Below, piece by piece: positions 37,290 to 47,446 of a stretch of DNA of 64,000 nucleotides. The translations under genes were made by a program, and so were the position numbers. The stretch's first letter is position 1; every line of letters begins with the position of its first letter. The notes beneath the pieces are model-generated. The model had not been told where the DNA came from. It saw only the letters and a program-made list of their open reading frames with translations, and did no database searches. Source of the DNA: CAWHQZ01 sp963831645 (GTDB lineage Bacteria > Pseudomonadota > Alphaproteobacteria > Rhizobiales > Aestuariivirgaceae); contig CAWHQZ010000026.1 in the NCBI GenBank assembly GCA_963831645.1, positions 1 to 64,000 of the forward strand. The letters are read 5' to 3'.

Positions 37290-37553
37290 TCAGGCAGCCT
37301 TTTCAAGTTCCGGCGAACGCCGGATTCCGTCCCGCTCGGCCTCCGGGACGTCGCGGTCGCCTGCTGACCTCAGCTTGCCGAGGATGGCGCGCAGCATGCG
37401 AGGCTGCGCCGCAGCATCAAAGGCCGGCTCGACTTCCGGGCTCGTGTGGACCCGCTGTCGGTCTAGCGAAGGTTTGTCAAAAACCGCGAGAAACAGGTAG
37501 CCCAGCGCACTCAACGCAAACAGAATGGTCCCGATCGTCTGCATGATCTCCAT
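37290..37553 (-). CDS. Small single-pass membrane protein, hypothetical
   Basis: An 87-residue protein with one N-terminal helix (IGTILFALSALGYLFLAVF) and a charged tail. ATG 37553 is chosen; an upstream start at 37577 would add 8 residues. I recognise no family. The gene lies in the same direction as the DUF2188-like gene, with about 150 bases between. Confidence 0.5.
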   Translation of the reverse strand: MEIMQTIGTILFALSALGYLFLAVFDKPSLDRQRVHTSPEVEPAFDAAAQPRMLRAILGKLRSAGDRDVPEAERDGIRRSPELEKAA

Positions 37554-37751
37554 AGATTTGATCCTCCCCGCGGTCATGCTCTACCCTTCAAGGCACGAGC
37601 ATCGACTTTGAGCATCCGGTCCCTTACCGGACGCCAAACGTTACGCCGACCCTTTAGTACACCCCTCACGGCGGCTTGGCCTGCACGAACCCTGCCGCTA
37701 CCCGCTACACCACCGTGCTCAATGAGTATCGCGCCACTACGGTTGCCCGTC

Positions 37752-37787
37752 AATCACAGAGATCACAGAGATCCCAGAGATCCCGAG
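37752..37787. repeat. Short tandem repeat, four 9-base units
   Basis: Units ATCACAGAG, ATCACAGAG, ATCCCAGAG, ATCCCGAG lie head to tail in the gap after the adaptor-like gene. They look like a simple-sequence repeat and no gene includes them. Confidence 0.6.
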
Positions 37788-37795
37788 TGGAGAGA

Positions 37796-38644
37796 CTATC
37801 TCGTTGCCCCCTGTTCCAGCCCCATCAATGCAGCCGCGCCGACGCTCACGATAACCGTGCCGGTAGGGGGCCCTTCCTTCAGGACCGCCTGATCCTTGTG
37901 GACGTATTCAACCGTAACGGGTAGCCGCACGAATACCAGCGGCTCGGGGTTGCCATATACCCACGTTTCGCCATGCAGGTCATAAATCACCGCCGAGTAG
38001 GGGATCACCTTCTGCGGCTTGCCGCTGTCCGGCTGTGCCAGCTTGACCTGCACCAGCTGCCCGGGAGTGAGGCGTGTGTTGGTGTTGCTCACTTCGTAGT
38101 ATTGCGCCTTGTCCGCGAACGCTTCATCGAGCGGCGCAGCTTTGACGTTGGCGCGGGCGCTATCGTCGATCGTCAGGACGAGGATCTTGCTGTCGTCGCT
38201 GGTGTCGTCATCGTTGGCGTCGTCGTTCTTCTCCGAGTCGTCATCATCATCGTCATCTTCTCCCAGCGACAGAACCACAATGGTCTGGCGGCCGATCGTG
38301 TCCGAGCCGTCCAGCCGCGGCACGCGTACACGGACAGGAATCACCGCGGCAGCCGGAGCTTCGCTTGTCGCCGGCTCCGGAGTTGGGTCCTCTGGCGCCG
38401 CCTCCACCTCGCCATCGACCAGCAGCCAGCGCTTCACCGGCGCTTCACGAACCGGATGCATCTCGAGGGCGATCCGCGCTGCCGTTTCGGGGCTGAGGAT
38501 CACTTTCTTGAGCTCAGAATTGGGGATCGCCTCCACCCTGGCCAACCCGGGGCTTTCGGCGGCGATCGCAATGCCCGAGGGAATGCCCGCCAGCACTGCC
38601 GTGCCAAGCAGAACCGAAAACGCCAACCGATCATGACGCCGCAT
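37796..38644 (-). CDS. RND efflux adaptor-like periplasmic protein, short form
   Basis: A 282-residue exported protein. The signal peptide is FSVLLGTAVLAGIPSGIAIA, then AAESPG. The C-terminal part (PQKVIPYSAVIYDLHGETWV, FVRLPVTVEYVHKDQAVLKE, TGTVIVSVGAAALMGLEQG) matches the membrane-proximal domain of metal-type RND adaptors. The coiled-coil hairpin and lipoyl half-motifs of normal adaptors (350-450 residues) are not visible; instead there is an Asp-rich stretch (GEDDDDDDDSEKNDDANDDD). Its start overlaps the end of the pump gene at 38631. The acidic stretch could bind metal; that is inference. Confidence 0.7.
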   Translation of the reverse strand: MRRHDRLAFSVLLGTAVLAGIPSGIAIAAESPGLARVEAIPNSELKKVILSPETAARIALEMHPVREAPVKRWLLVDGEVEAAPEDPTPEPATSEAPAAAVIPVRVRVPRLDGSDTIGRQTIVVLSLGEDDDDDDDSEKNDDANDDDTSDDSKILVLTIDDSARANVKAAPLDEAFADKAQYYEVSNTNTRLTPGQLVQVKLAQPDSGKPQKVIPYSAVIYDLHGETWVYGNPEPLVFVRLPVTVEYVHKDQAVLKEGPPTGTVIVSVGAAALMGLEQGATR

Positions 38645-41600
38645 GTGATGCAACTCCCATGTTTGCTGTTTGCGGGCTGCGACCCGCAGAAGCCTTGGCA
38701 AAACGCAGATACAACGAGGGCACGACGAACAGATTGAGGAGCGTCGCCGAGATGATCCCGCCAAGAATGACCATGGCCATGGGGTGTTCGATCTCGTGAC
38801 CCGGGATGCTGCCGGCGATGAGCAGGGGCGCCAGGGCGAAGGCAGTGGCCAGCGCCGTCATGATGATCGGCGAAATGCGTTCCACCGCACCGCGCAGGAC
38901 CAGTTCCGGACCGAAGGGCACGCCTTCTTCATTCTCCAGGTGCTGGAAATGGTTGATCATCATGATTGCGTTGCGGGCGCTGATGCCGAGCACCGTGAGA
39001 AAGCCGACAAGCGAGCCGAGGGAAAGAACGCCGCCCCCGAACCAGGCGGCGAGCACGCCTCCGATCAGCGCCGACGGCAGGGTGATGAAGCCGAGGACGG
39101 CGAGGCGCCAGCTGCCGAAGGAAGCATGGAGCAGGAAGAACACACCAATCGCGGCGATGAGCGCGTATGTCTGCAGGCGGCTCTGCGGCCGCGGCCCGTT
39201 CGGCGCTTTCCCCGAGTACTTCGGCGCGGTAGCCGAGCGGCATGCCGACATTGCTCACAATCCTGCTTGACGTCGGCGGAGACCGAACCGAGGTCCCGGC
39301 CCTTGCACGTTGGCGGTGACGTCGATCTTGCGCGACTGATACTCGCGGTCGATGTGATTGGGCGTGGGCCTCACGCGCACATCCGCAAGCTCTGCCAGGC
39401 GTATCGGGCCCGACCGCGGCGTGTCGATCAGCAGGTTCTTTATGTCTTCGATGCTGTGTCGGGTTTCAGGGGTGCTCCAGATCTGGACGTCGTAGGCTCT
39501 GCCGTCGCGGAAGATGTCGCCGGCCTCCTCGCCGGCAAGCAGGATGCCGGATGCCCGGCGGACGTCGCCAGGCTTGACGCCGTGGCGCTGGGCGGCCGCC
39601 GAGGTCGACCTCTACCTCGACCTGCGCAATCGGGTACTGAAACTCGACCGTCAATGAAACCAGGCCGTCAAGCCGCCTCGAGCGACGCCTTGATCTTGTC
39701 CGCCTGGGTGCGCAGCTCGGTGATGTCGTCGCCGTAGATGCGGACGACGACCGCCTGCTTGGCGCCGGTGAGGACCTCGCGAATTCGTTCCTTGAGATAG
39801 GTCTGAACGTCACGATAGATGCCGGGATAGCCGTCCACGACTTCCTGGATGGCATTTACGGTCTTGTCGTAGTCGACCGCCGGATCGACGCTGACCCAGT
39901 TCTCACCGAAATAGGGGCCGTAGGGCTCATCCGAAAGGAGGGCCTGACCGATATGCGCGCCGAAGTTCCGGACGCCGGGGACCGAGCGCAGCTCCACGCT
40001 GGCACCGCGTGGTGATGCGGGCCATTTCCGGCTGCGAGGTGCCCGGCTTGGTCAGCCAGTGCATCAGAAAGTCCCGTTCCTTGAACTCGGGCAGCAGCTC
40101 GCGGCCAAGACCCGGCAGGATCAACACGCCGATGAGGGCGATCACGCCGACGGTGGCGTAGGCGTAGCGCGGCCGTTGAATGATCCTGGCGAGGATGGCC
40201 CGGTAGGTCTTCTGCAGCCACGGCACAACCGGTGAGTAACGCTGCTCGAGCGGCGCGTTGCGAAGCAGAAGGTAGGCCAGCGCCGGTGTTACCGTGAGCG
40301 CGACGACCATCGAGACGAGGATGGCCAGGGTGTAGGAGATCGCGAGCGGCTGGAAGAAAGCGCCGGACAATCCCTCCAGAAAGAATACCGGCGCCAGCAC
40401 GACCATGGCCAGGAGGGTCGCGTAGATGATGGCGCCTCGGACCTCGATCGACGCATCGAGAATGATCGAGGCGAGCGACTGGGTGCTGCCCTCGCTGCGG
40501 CGCTGGCGCAGCCGGCGCCAGATGTTCTCGATGTCGATGATCGCGTCGTCGACAACGTCGCCGATGGCGATGATCATGCCGGCCAGAATCATCACATTGA
40601 TGGTCGTGCCGCGCAGATCGAGGATCAGCCCGGCCGTCAGCAAGAGACAGCGGTATGGCGATGACGCTGATCAACGCCGTCCGCCATTCGAACAGGAAGA
40701 AGAACAGGATCACCATTACGAGAACGCTGCCGAGGATCAGCGCATTGGTGAGGTTGCCGATCGATACCTCGATGAAGGTGGCAGGGCGGAATATCTCCGG
40801 GTCGATGTCGATCCCCTGCAGGCCCGGCAGCCATCTCCTTCAAGGCCTCGTCGACACTCGCGGGTAACGTCGAGCGTATTGGCCCAGGGAAACTTCTCGA
40901 CGATCAGCAGGATGCCGGGACCGTCGTTGATGATCGCGTCGCCGATCAGCGGCTGGTGGTCTTCGACCAGCCGAGCCACATCGGTCAGCTTGAGGTCCGG
41001 GCCGTCCCTTAATGGTGACCTTGCCGAGGTCCTCGGGCGTGACGATCGGCAGCACATGGCCGATCGACAGGCGCTGATTCGGAGTGTCGATGAACCCGCC
41101 GCTGCCGATGAACGCACCTTCGGAGAAGGATACGAGACTGGCGTCGAGAGCGTCGCCGATCGTCTCGTGCACGGTCTTGAGCGGCACGTTGTTGGCGGCG
41201 AGCTTGTCCGGCTCGACCTGCACCTGGTACATTTTCAGCCGTTCGCCGTAAATCATCACGTTCGATACGCCGGGAACGCGCAGCAGCCGGGTCCTGATCT
41301 TCCAGTAGCTGATCATGGAAAGATCGATCAGCGATAGCGTGCTCGACGACAGGCCGATCTTCATGAAACGGCTGGTCGAGGAGAGCGGCGGCATCATGCA
41401 CCGGTGGGCTGGTCCAGGACGGCAGGGTCGGCGTCACAGTCGCCAGGCGCTCCTGGACCAGCTGGCGGGCCAGCAGCAGGTCGGTTCCCCGCTTGAAGAT
41501 CAGGTTGATGACCGAGAGGGCAGCGACCGACTTCGAGCGCATGACGTCGAGGCCCTCGACGCCATTGAGGGCGTCCTCGAGCGGAATGGTGACGAGCTCC

Positions 41601-41785
41601 TCAACCTCGGAGGCCGACAGCCCAAGCGCCGGTACCTGGATCTCGACGCGCGGCGGAGCAAATTCGGGGAAGACATCGACCGGCGCGTTCTGCAGCTGCC
41701 GCGTGCCAAAATACATCAGGGCAACCGCAGTCGCGATGACGAGAAAGCGGAACTGGATGCTTTTCTTGATGATGAAGCGCATCAT
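38631..41785 (-). CDS. CusA-type heavy-metal RND efflux pump (many frameshifts)
   Basis: An inner-membrane proton-driven exporter of about 1040 residues, read across several frames. N terminus MMRFIIKKSIQFRFLVIATA and PVDVFPEFAPPRVEIQVPAL, the metal-RND hallmark. Periplasmic part RVPGVSNVMIYGERLKMYQV and GGFIDTPNQRLSIGHVLPIV. Helix 4 region INVMILAGMIIAIGDVVDDA with the proton-relay acids. Late part GVFFLLHASFGSWRLAVLGF and GISARNAIMMINHFQHLENE. At least eight frame changes are needed. Because all domains are present in order, I favour sequence errors, but true decay cannot be excluded. Metal specificity is unknown. Confidence 0.75.
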
Positions 41786-41801
41786 GGCGGCGCGGCTCTC
41801 G

Positions 41802-42273
41802 TTACTTGACTCCGGTTTCGGTTCCGTAAAGCTCGGCTGCACCGACCACGACAACGGCAGTTCCGGCTGCTGGACCTGCCCGCAGGACGGTCAAGTCGCC
41901 CCGGCTGTAGTCGATGTCGAGCGACTTCTCTCACGATAGGCCAGAGGCTGGGGATTGGTGTATGCCCAGGCCGCACCGCTCGTGTCGTAGATCACCGCCG
42001 AGTAGGCAATGACCTTACGAAGCGCCGGAGACCCCTTGCCATCTCGCGGTGCGATCAGCTCTTCACGGACGTGCGCGGTCTCGATCCCCAGGCGATGTCG
42101 CGCCGATTTCGATCAGCGTTACGCGGGCAACAGGCAGACCCCTCGATGGGCTCGACCTTGGCTGGTCCCGCCTTGGGGTCCGCCGCATGCAGTGGCGAAG
42201 ATGCCGCGAAAATGGAGGCCCCGGAAACCAGAGCAGCGAACATCCAGCGCGTACAGGTCTTGAGGCGGTTCAT
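41802..42273 (-). CDS. Very small RND adaptor-like periplasmic protein (frameshifted)
   Basis: A protein of about 155 residues. ATG 42273 starts a Sec signal peptide (RWMFAALVSGASIFAASSPL, then HAADPK). After a shift near 42133 it reads VARVTLIEIG, LGIETAHVREEL, then LRKVIAYSAVIYDTSGAAWA, and after another near 41935 DIDYSRGDLTVLRAGPAAGT and VVVGAAELYGTETGVK to TAA 41802. Only the membrane-proximal domain of an RND adaptor is present; hairpin, lipoyl and most of the barrel parts are absent. It lies between the two pump genes, 16 bases from the second. Confidence 0.65.
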
Positions 42274-42310
42274 GGCTGTCTGACCCTGCCCCATCAGATC
42301 GAGAGCGGAT

Positions 42311-45300
42311 TCATCGAAGCCCGGTGAAGTTTCCCTGCTGCCTGCGGGCCACCATCTGAGGCAGGCGGCCGGCATGCACGAACAGGTGGATCAGCGTTGA
42401 CGTGACGAGGCCGCCCAGAACGACCACCGCGAGCGGGTAGATGACTTCCAGACCGGGCTGGTTGCCGATGAACAGTGCAGGAAGCAGCGCCAGCGACACA
42501 GCCAACGCGGTTACGAGTACCGGACCGGCACGTTCGGCAGCACCGAGCACCGCAAGATCGGCACTGAAGTCAGCCCGCCGCTGACTGCTCGAGCGCGAGA
42601 TAGCGGCTTACGAGCGCCACTCCGTTTTGCACGCTGAGTCCGAGAAGGGCCAGGAAGCCGAAGTAGGAACCAATCGAAACGTCGCCGCCGGCCAGCAGGA
42701 TCGCAACGACCCCGCCTACCAAAGCGGCCGGGATGGTCACAAAGGCCACCGTGGCAAGCCGCCACGAGCCAAAGGCAGCCTGCAGCAGGAGAAAAATGCC
42801 GACTGCAGACGGCAATGAGGTATGGCAGCAGGCGCCGCCGCGTGTGCTCGGAAGCCTCCGGCCTTATCGGAGACCACTTCCGCATGATATTCGATCGGAA
42901 AGCTCAGCATCTTGAGCCCGGCTCTGATCTCGTCCTCGACGGCGGCAACGCTGCGGCCGCTTACATTGGCGGTGACGTCGACGTAGCGAGATACGGACTC
43001 TCTCTCAACGACGGCGGGCTTCGGTGCGATGCGAACGTCCGCCACGTCGCCGAGCCGCACGAAGCCACCGGCGGGAGTGTCGATGATGAGGTCCCGAATG
43101 CTGTTCACGCTCGCTCGGTTCTCGGCGTGCTCCACACCACGACCTCGAAGACCTTTTGTTCCTGAAAGAGGCTGCCCACCTGCAAGCCTGACAGCAGCGT
43201 CGTCGCCGAACGACGTACATCGCCTGGCTTTATGCCAAGCCGCTCGGCGGCAGCGAGATCGACCTGGATCTCCACCGTGGCTCCTCTTCCGGGAGCTCCA
43301 ACGTCGAGGTCGACGAGGCCCTCGGTGTGGCCAGTGCCTTCATGACGACCTCCGCCTGGGTGCGCAGAGCGCCGGATTCTTGACCGTAGACGCGCACGAC
43401 CACGTCCTTGGAGCGAGCCCGTCAACACCTCGCCCACTCTCTTCTCGGGATAGGTGATGAGACTGGGGCCGAGACCGGCGTAGGCACTGGTCGCCTTGTT
43501 GATTGCCGCCAAGCGTTGCCTCGTAGTCCGCTTCAGGAGCGATGTTGATCCAGATCTCGCCGGAATTGATTCCCACGACCTGGTCGGAAGTGATTGCGCG
43601 GCCGACGTGCGAGCCGACACCCACTGACGCCGGGAATGGCCTTGATCTCGTTCGCCGCCCTGCTCACCATCCGGACCATTTCGGGATGCGAGGTGCCGGA
43701 CGGGCCGTCCCAGCGAACGAGCAGATTGCGCTCCTTCACGCCGGGCAATAGGCTTGGCTGGCTCACTTGGGTCAGCAGCCCAACCCCGACAAGGGTGAGA
43801 ATTGCAGCCGCGGCGATTACCGGGAGAGGCTCCGCCAATACCCACGCAAGGGCACGCTCATAGCGTTGCCGGAGCCACAGGGCAAACCGGGACGACTGGT
43901 GCTGCCGAGGCTCTGCCGGGTAGAGCATCATGGCGACGGCCGGCGCCAGCGTAGCGGCGATACACGCCAGACGCCACGATCGCAGCGCCATAGGCGAGAG
44001 CCATCGGCGGAAAGAAGGCGCCGGGCTACGCCGTTCAAGAAGAAAAGCGGCAGCAGAGCCGACGAGGACGATTAGCGCCGCGTAGGTGAACGGCCGGTGC
44101 GCTTCCGCCAGGCCTTCGCGAATTGCTATGGCAGTCGACTCCGGTACCCTGGGTACTGTTCGCCGAGTGAACGCCGGATCGCAAAAGCGCGGAGCACGGC
44201 GTCGTCGATCAAGAGCACGAAGCGCCACGACCAGGCCGCCGAGCACCATGAGGTTCATCGTTCCGCCGAGCAGGTCGCACGACTACCGCTGCGGCGACGA
44301 GGGACAGCGGGATGGTAACGGCGCCAAGCAAGGCGGCCCGCCAGTCGAAGAGAAACGCCACGAATACCAGGAGCGATGAAGAACCGCCGCAGCAGTCAGA
44401 GAACGGGTGAGGTTGTCGATTGCGTGCTCGATGTAGCTGGCCGGCCTGTAGATTGAGGAATCGACCGTGATCCCGCCAAGTCCGGGAGCCATTGCCGCCA
44501 GCGCTTCCTCGACGCGGCGCGTTACTTCGAGCGTGCTGCTCTCCGGCCACTTCTCGACGACCAGCAGCAGGCCGGGGCCGTTGTTGAGGATCGCGTCGCC
44601 GATCAGCGGCTGGTGGTCCTCCACCACCGAGGCGACGTCGTCAAGCCGCAGATCGGGCCGCCCGGCGAGGGTGATCCGGGCCAGATCAGGGGAGCTGGTG
44701 ATGGGCGAAATATGCTGGACGCCGATGCGCTGGTTGGGCGTATCGATGAAACCGCCCGTGCCGGGAACCGCGGCTTCGACGAAGCTCAGCGGAGAGGCCC
44801 AAAGCGCGTTGGCAGTCGTTTCGATGACGTCCTGCAGGGGCACACGCAGGGCTTGCAGCCTGGCGGGGTCGGCGAGCACCTGAAGTTGCTGCTCCCGTTG
44901 ACCCCAGATGGCGACATTGGCGACGCCGGGTATACCCATCAATCGCGGCCGGATGTTCCAGCGCGCCAGAACCGACATGTCGATGGTCGACTGACTGGCC
45001 GAGGTAAGGCCGATCATCATGACGCGGGTCATGGACGAGCGAGGTTGAAGCATCTGGGGCGGCTTCGAGGCGCCGGGCAGGGCGACAGCGGCCTCGGAAA
45101 GCCGCTCCTGCACGACCTGGCGGGCGCGCATGAGGTCGGTCCCCGGCTCGAATACGAGCTCGATCGAGGACAGGCCGGGCACCGACTGTCGAACGCAGGA
45201 TATCGACCCATGGAATGTTGCTCAGGAGGTCGGCCTCGAGCGGAACCGTGATGAGTTCCGCCACCTCGTGCGCCGACAGCCCGAGCGCTTCGCTCTGAAC

Positions 45301-45444
45301 TTCGACGACGACCGGGCCGAACTCCGGGTAGACATCCACCGCCATCTCCCGGAGCCTGCCGACACCGAAGAAGAGCAAAACGGCGGCAGCTACCACCAGG
45401 AGAAGGCGGAACCTCAGGCTCCAGTCGATTATTCTGCGCATCAT
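42311..45444 (-). CDS. CusA-type RND efflux pump, second copy (many frameshifts)
   Basis: A second metal-type RND pump, first in the cassette. N terminus MMRRIIDWSLRFRLLLVVAA and AVDVYPEFGPVVVEVQSEAL. Periplasmic core from 45182: NIRPRLMGIPGVANVAIWGQ, GGFIDTPNQRIGVQHISPIT, VVEDHQPLIGDAILNNGPGL. Later GVGLLTQVSQPSLLPGVKER, IDTPAGGFVRLGDVADVRIA, LLQAAFGSWRLATVAFVTIP and a final LVTALAVSLALLPALFIGNQ. At least eight frame changes occur. It differs clearly from the other pump, so the pair is not a recent duplication. Confidence 0.73.
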
Positions 45445-45885
45445 CTGCTACGCTCCGATGAGAGTGGTTTGGCGCACCCGGCCGCCGATGGTGTGCCGAC
45501 ACGAGACACTCGGGTGCCATCCGCGTGCACCCATGCAAGATCGTTGCCGGGTGTGAGTAGATATGTTTTGGCGCTTCGGTCCGGGCTCTGAATTGCCGGA
45601 TGGAAGGGTTGGGGAGCTATGTCGAGAACAGCTGCGGGAGCCGGGAACTTGTCGAACGCCAGTGCAATGGTGCTAGCCAATCGGCAGCGGAACTGTGGAC
45701 TGAACGCAGAACGCAACATTACGGGACACCATCCGGCACCCCGCCTCTAGCCGGCTCACGCTACACCGGCATCTTCGGCACGAGAGGCGAGATGGGCAAC
45801 TCTATGATGAATTTTTGGTTAATCCCTCTCAATTGTAGCGCTGAAGTGTTTTTTGTTTGGCGATGTTGCACAGCTGCAACAGATG
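45445..45885. other. Divergent intergenic region
   Basis: About 440 bases between the RND cassette (leftward) and the TPR-sulfotransferase gene (rightward). It should contain both promoters. An AT-rich patch near 45805-45855 (ATGAATTTTTGGTTAATCCC) is the least GC-rich part. No gene or clear operator was recognised. Confidence 0.4.
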
Positions 45886-47423
45886 TATAGTCGGATGGAG
45901 CGTAAGATCCGTACTGAAGCCACTTCAACAAAGCCTGCACATGTTCGGCTGGCTGAGGCGGAAACGTGCCGCCGCAAAGGAGACCTCGACCGCGCCCGGA
46001 GCCTGTGCGAGTCCCTGTTGAAGGACTATCCCGACTATGTCGGAGCCCTGCAGACTCTGGGCGTCGTGCACCTCGCCAGAAAGAACTACCACCAGGCCTT
46101 CATCTGTTTCATCCAGGCGGTGATGCATTGCCCGAAGGACGGCATCAACCTGACCAACCTCGCCGCTGCGTATCTGCGCCTCGGGGCGCGCGACATGGCA
46201 GCGCAGGCGTTGGAACAGGCGCGGAAGCTCAATCCCGACGATGCGGTCGTCTACAGCGCACTCGCCGAGGTCTACCGGGAGGAACGCGAGTACGGGTTGG
46301 CCGTGGAGTGTTACCGGAAAGTGCAGCAGCTCATGCCGGCACAGGCTGATGCAGCGCACGGGCTGGGCGACTGCTATGGCCATCTCGGCCTCCTCGCGGA
46401 TGCAGCAGCGGCGCTGCAGCGGGCGCATGCCCTGAAGCCCGGCTCGGTGGCAATCCTCTACGCGCTTGGCCAGTTGCCGCGGTCGCTAACCGGAATGGAT
46501 ATCCTGAGTGCGCTTGCCGGGGTGCAAAGGCAGCAGGAGGAGAACCACGAAGAGTTCGAGACCTTCGTGGCGTTTACGCGTGCCGCGGCGCTCGATCAGC
46601 AGGGCCGTTACCCGGAAGCCTGGGGGAGTCTCGTGGACGCAAACCAGCGAGAGTATCCAAAACACGAACCGGCCCATCGCCGACACGTCGTTCGCATGGA
46701 AGCCGCCTTACGGGCGGCAACCGAGCAAAGCCGTGCTCGAGGCGCTCATCGTGGCCGAGGTCATCCAGATCTTTGCCGACGTCGCTGTTCATCATCGGGC
46801 CTTCCCGATCAGGAAAGTCCACCCTCGAACGGCTCGCAGGCACCCTCGAGGGAATGAAGCGCGGCTATGAAAGCCGCCTCGTCGAGCGGGCCGTGCGGCG
46901 CACCTCCCAGATGTCCGGTATCCTGACCACCATCGACGCCAACGATCTGCCGCCAGCCCTCGATGACCGGTTGCGGGAGGTCTATCGGCACGAGATCGGC
47001 GAATTCGCGCAAGGGGCGACGATCGTCACCGACACCTATCCGGCGATCATCTCCTATGTTGGCCGCATCGCCTCGGCAATCCCGAATGCGCGCTTCATCT
47101 TCATGAGCAGAGACCATGATGATCTGGCGCTGCGCATATTCATGAAGCACTACCGGTCGGGCAACCACTATGCGTACAACGTCAAGACCATCTTCGAGCA
47201 TCTGTCGTGGTATCGCCAGATGACCGACCTTTGGCTCGACAAGCTGGGGCCGCTGGCGATAGAGGTCGGCTACGGCGACATGATCGAGGCGCCCAACGAC
47301 ACGCTCAGACGTGTTGCTGAGCTCTGCGGCAGAGCCCTGCCGGAAGGTGGGTTACCGGACCTTGGCGATGATCGGGACTGTGCGAAAGCTTACCGGGGCT
47401 ACATCGCGGCAACGCTTGCCTGA
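45886..47423 (+). CDS. TPR-domain sulfotransferase family protein (two frameshifts)
   Basis: A protein of about 510 residues with N-terminal TPR repeats (about four; for example AETCRRKGDLDRARSLCESL, NPDDAVVYSALAEVYREERE, AHGLGDCYGHLGLLADAAAA) and a C-terminal PAPS-dependent sulfotransferase fold. The phosphosulfate loop is SLFIIGPSRSGKSTLE, and RFIFMSRDHDDLALRIF fits the 3'-phosphate site. Frame changes lie in an AAA run near 46726 and a TTT run near 46771, so I join the parts. TPR-sulfotransferases occur in alphaproteobacteria; the acceptor (peptide, glycan or lipid) is unknown. Start M 45886 or 45898. Confidence 0.78.
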
Positions 47424-47446
47424 GGCAGCCGGAGAGAGGACTATCC

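Noticed and set aside
38631..45444. Programmed frameshifting in the RND pumps
   Set aside because: There are many shifts in both directions and no common slippery site; errors or decay explain them better.
42311..45444. Recent duplication of the RND pump genes
   Set aside because: Equivalent segments of the two pumps differ at many residues, so they are old paralogues rather than a recent copy or an assembly repeat.
45600..45890. 96-codon + strand open frame before the TPR-sulfotransferase
   Set aside because: No ribosome site or family match, odd composition, and it overlaps the probable promoter region.
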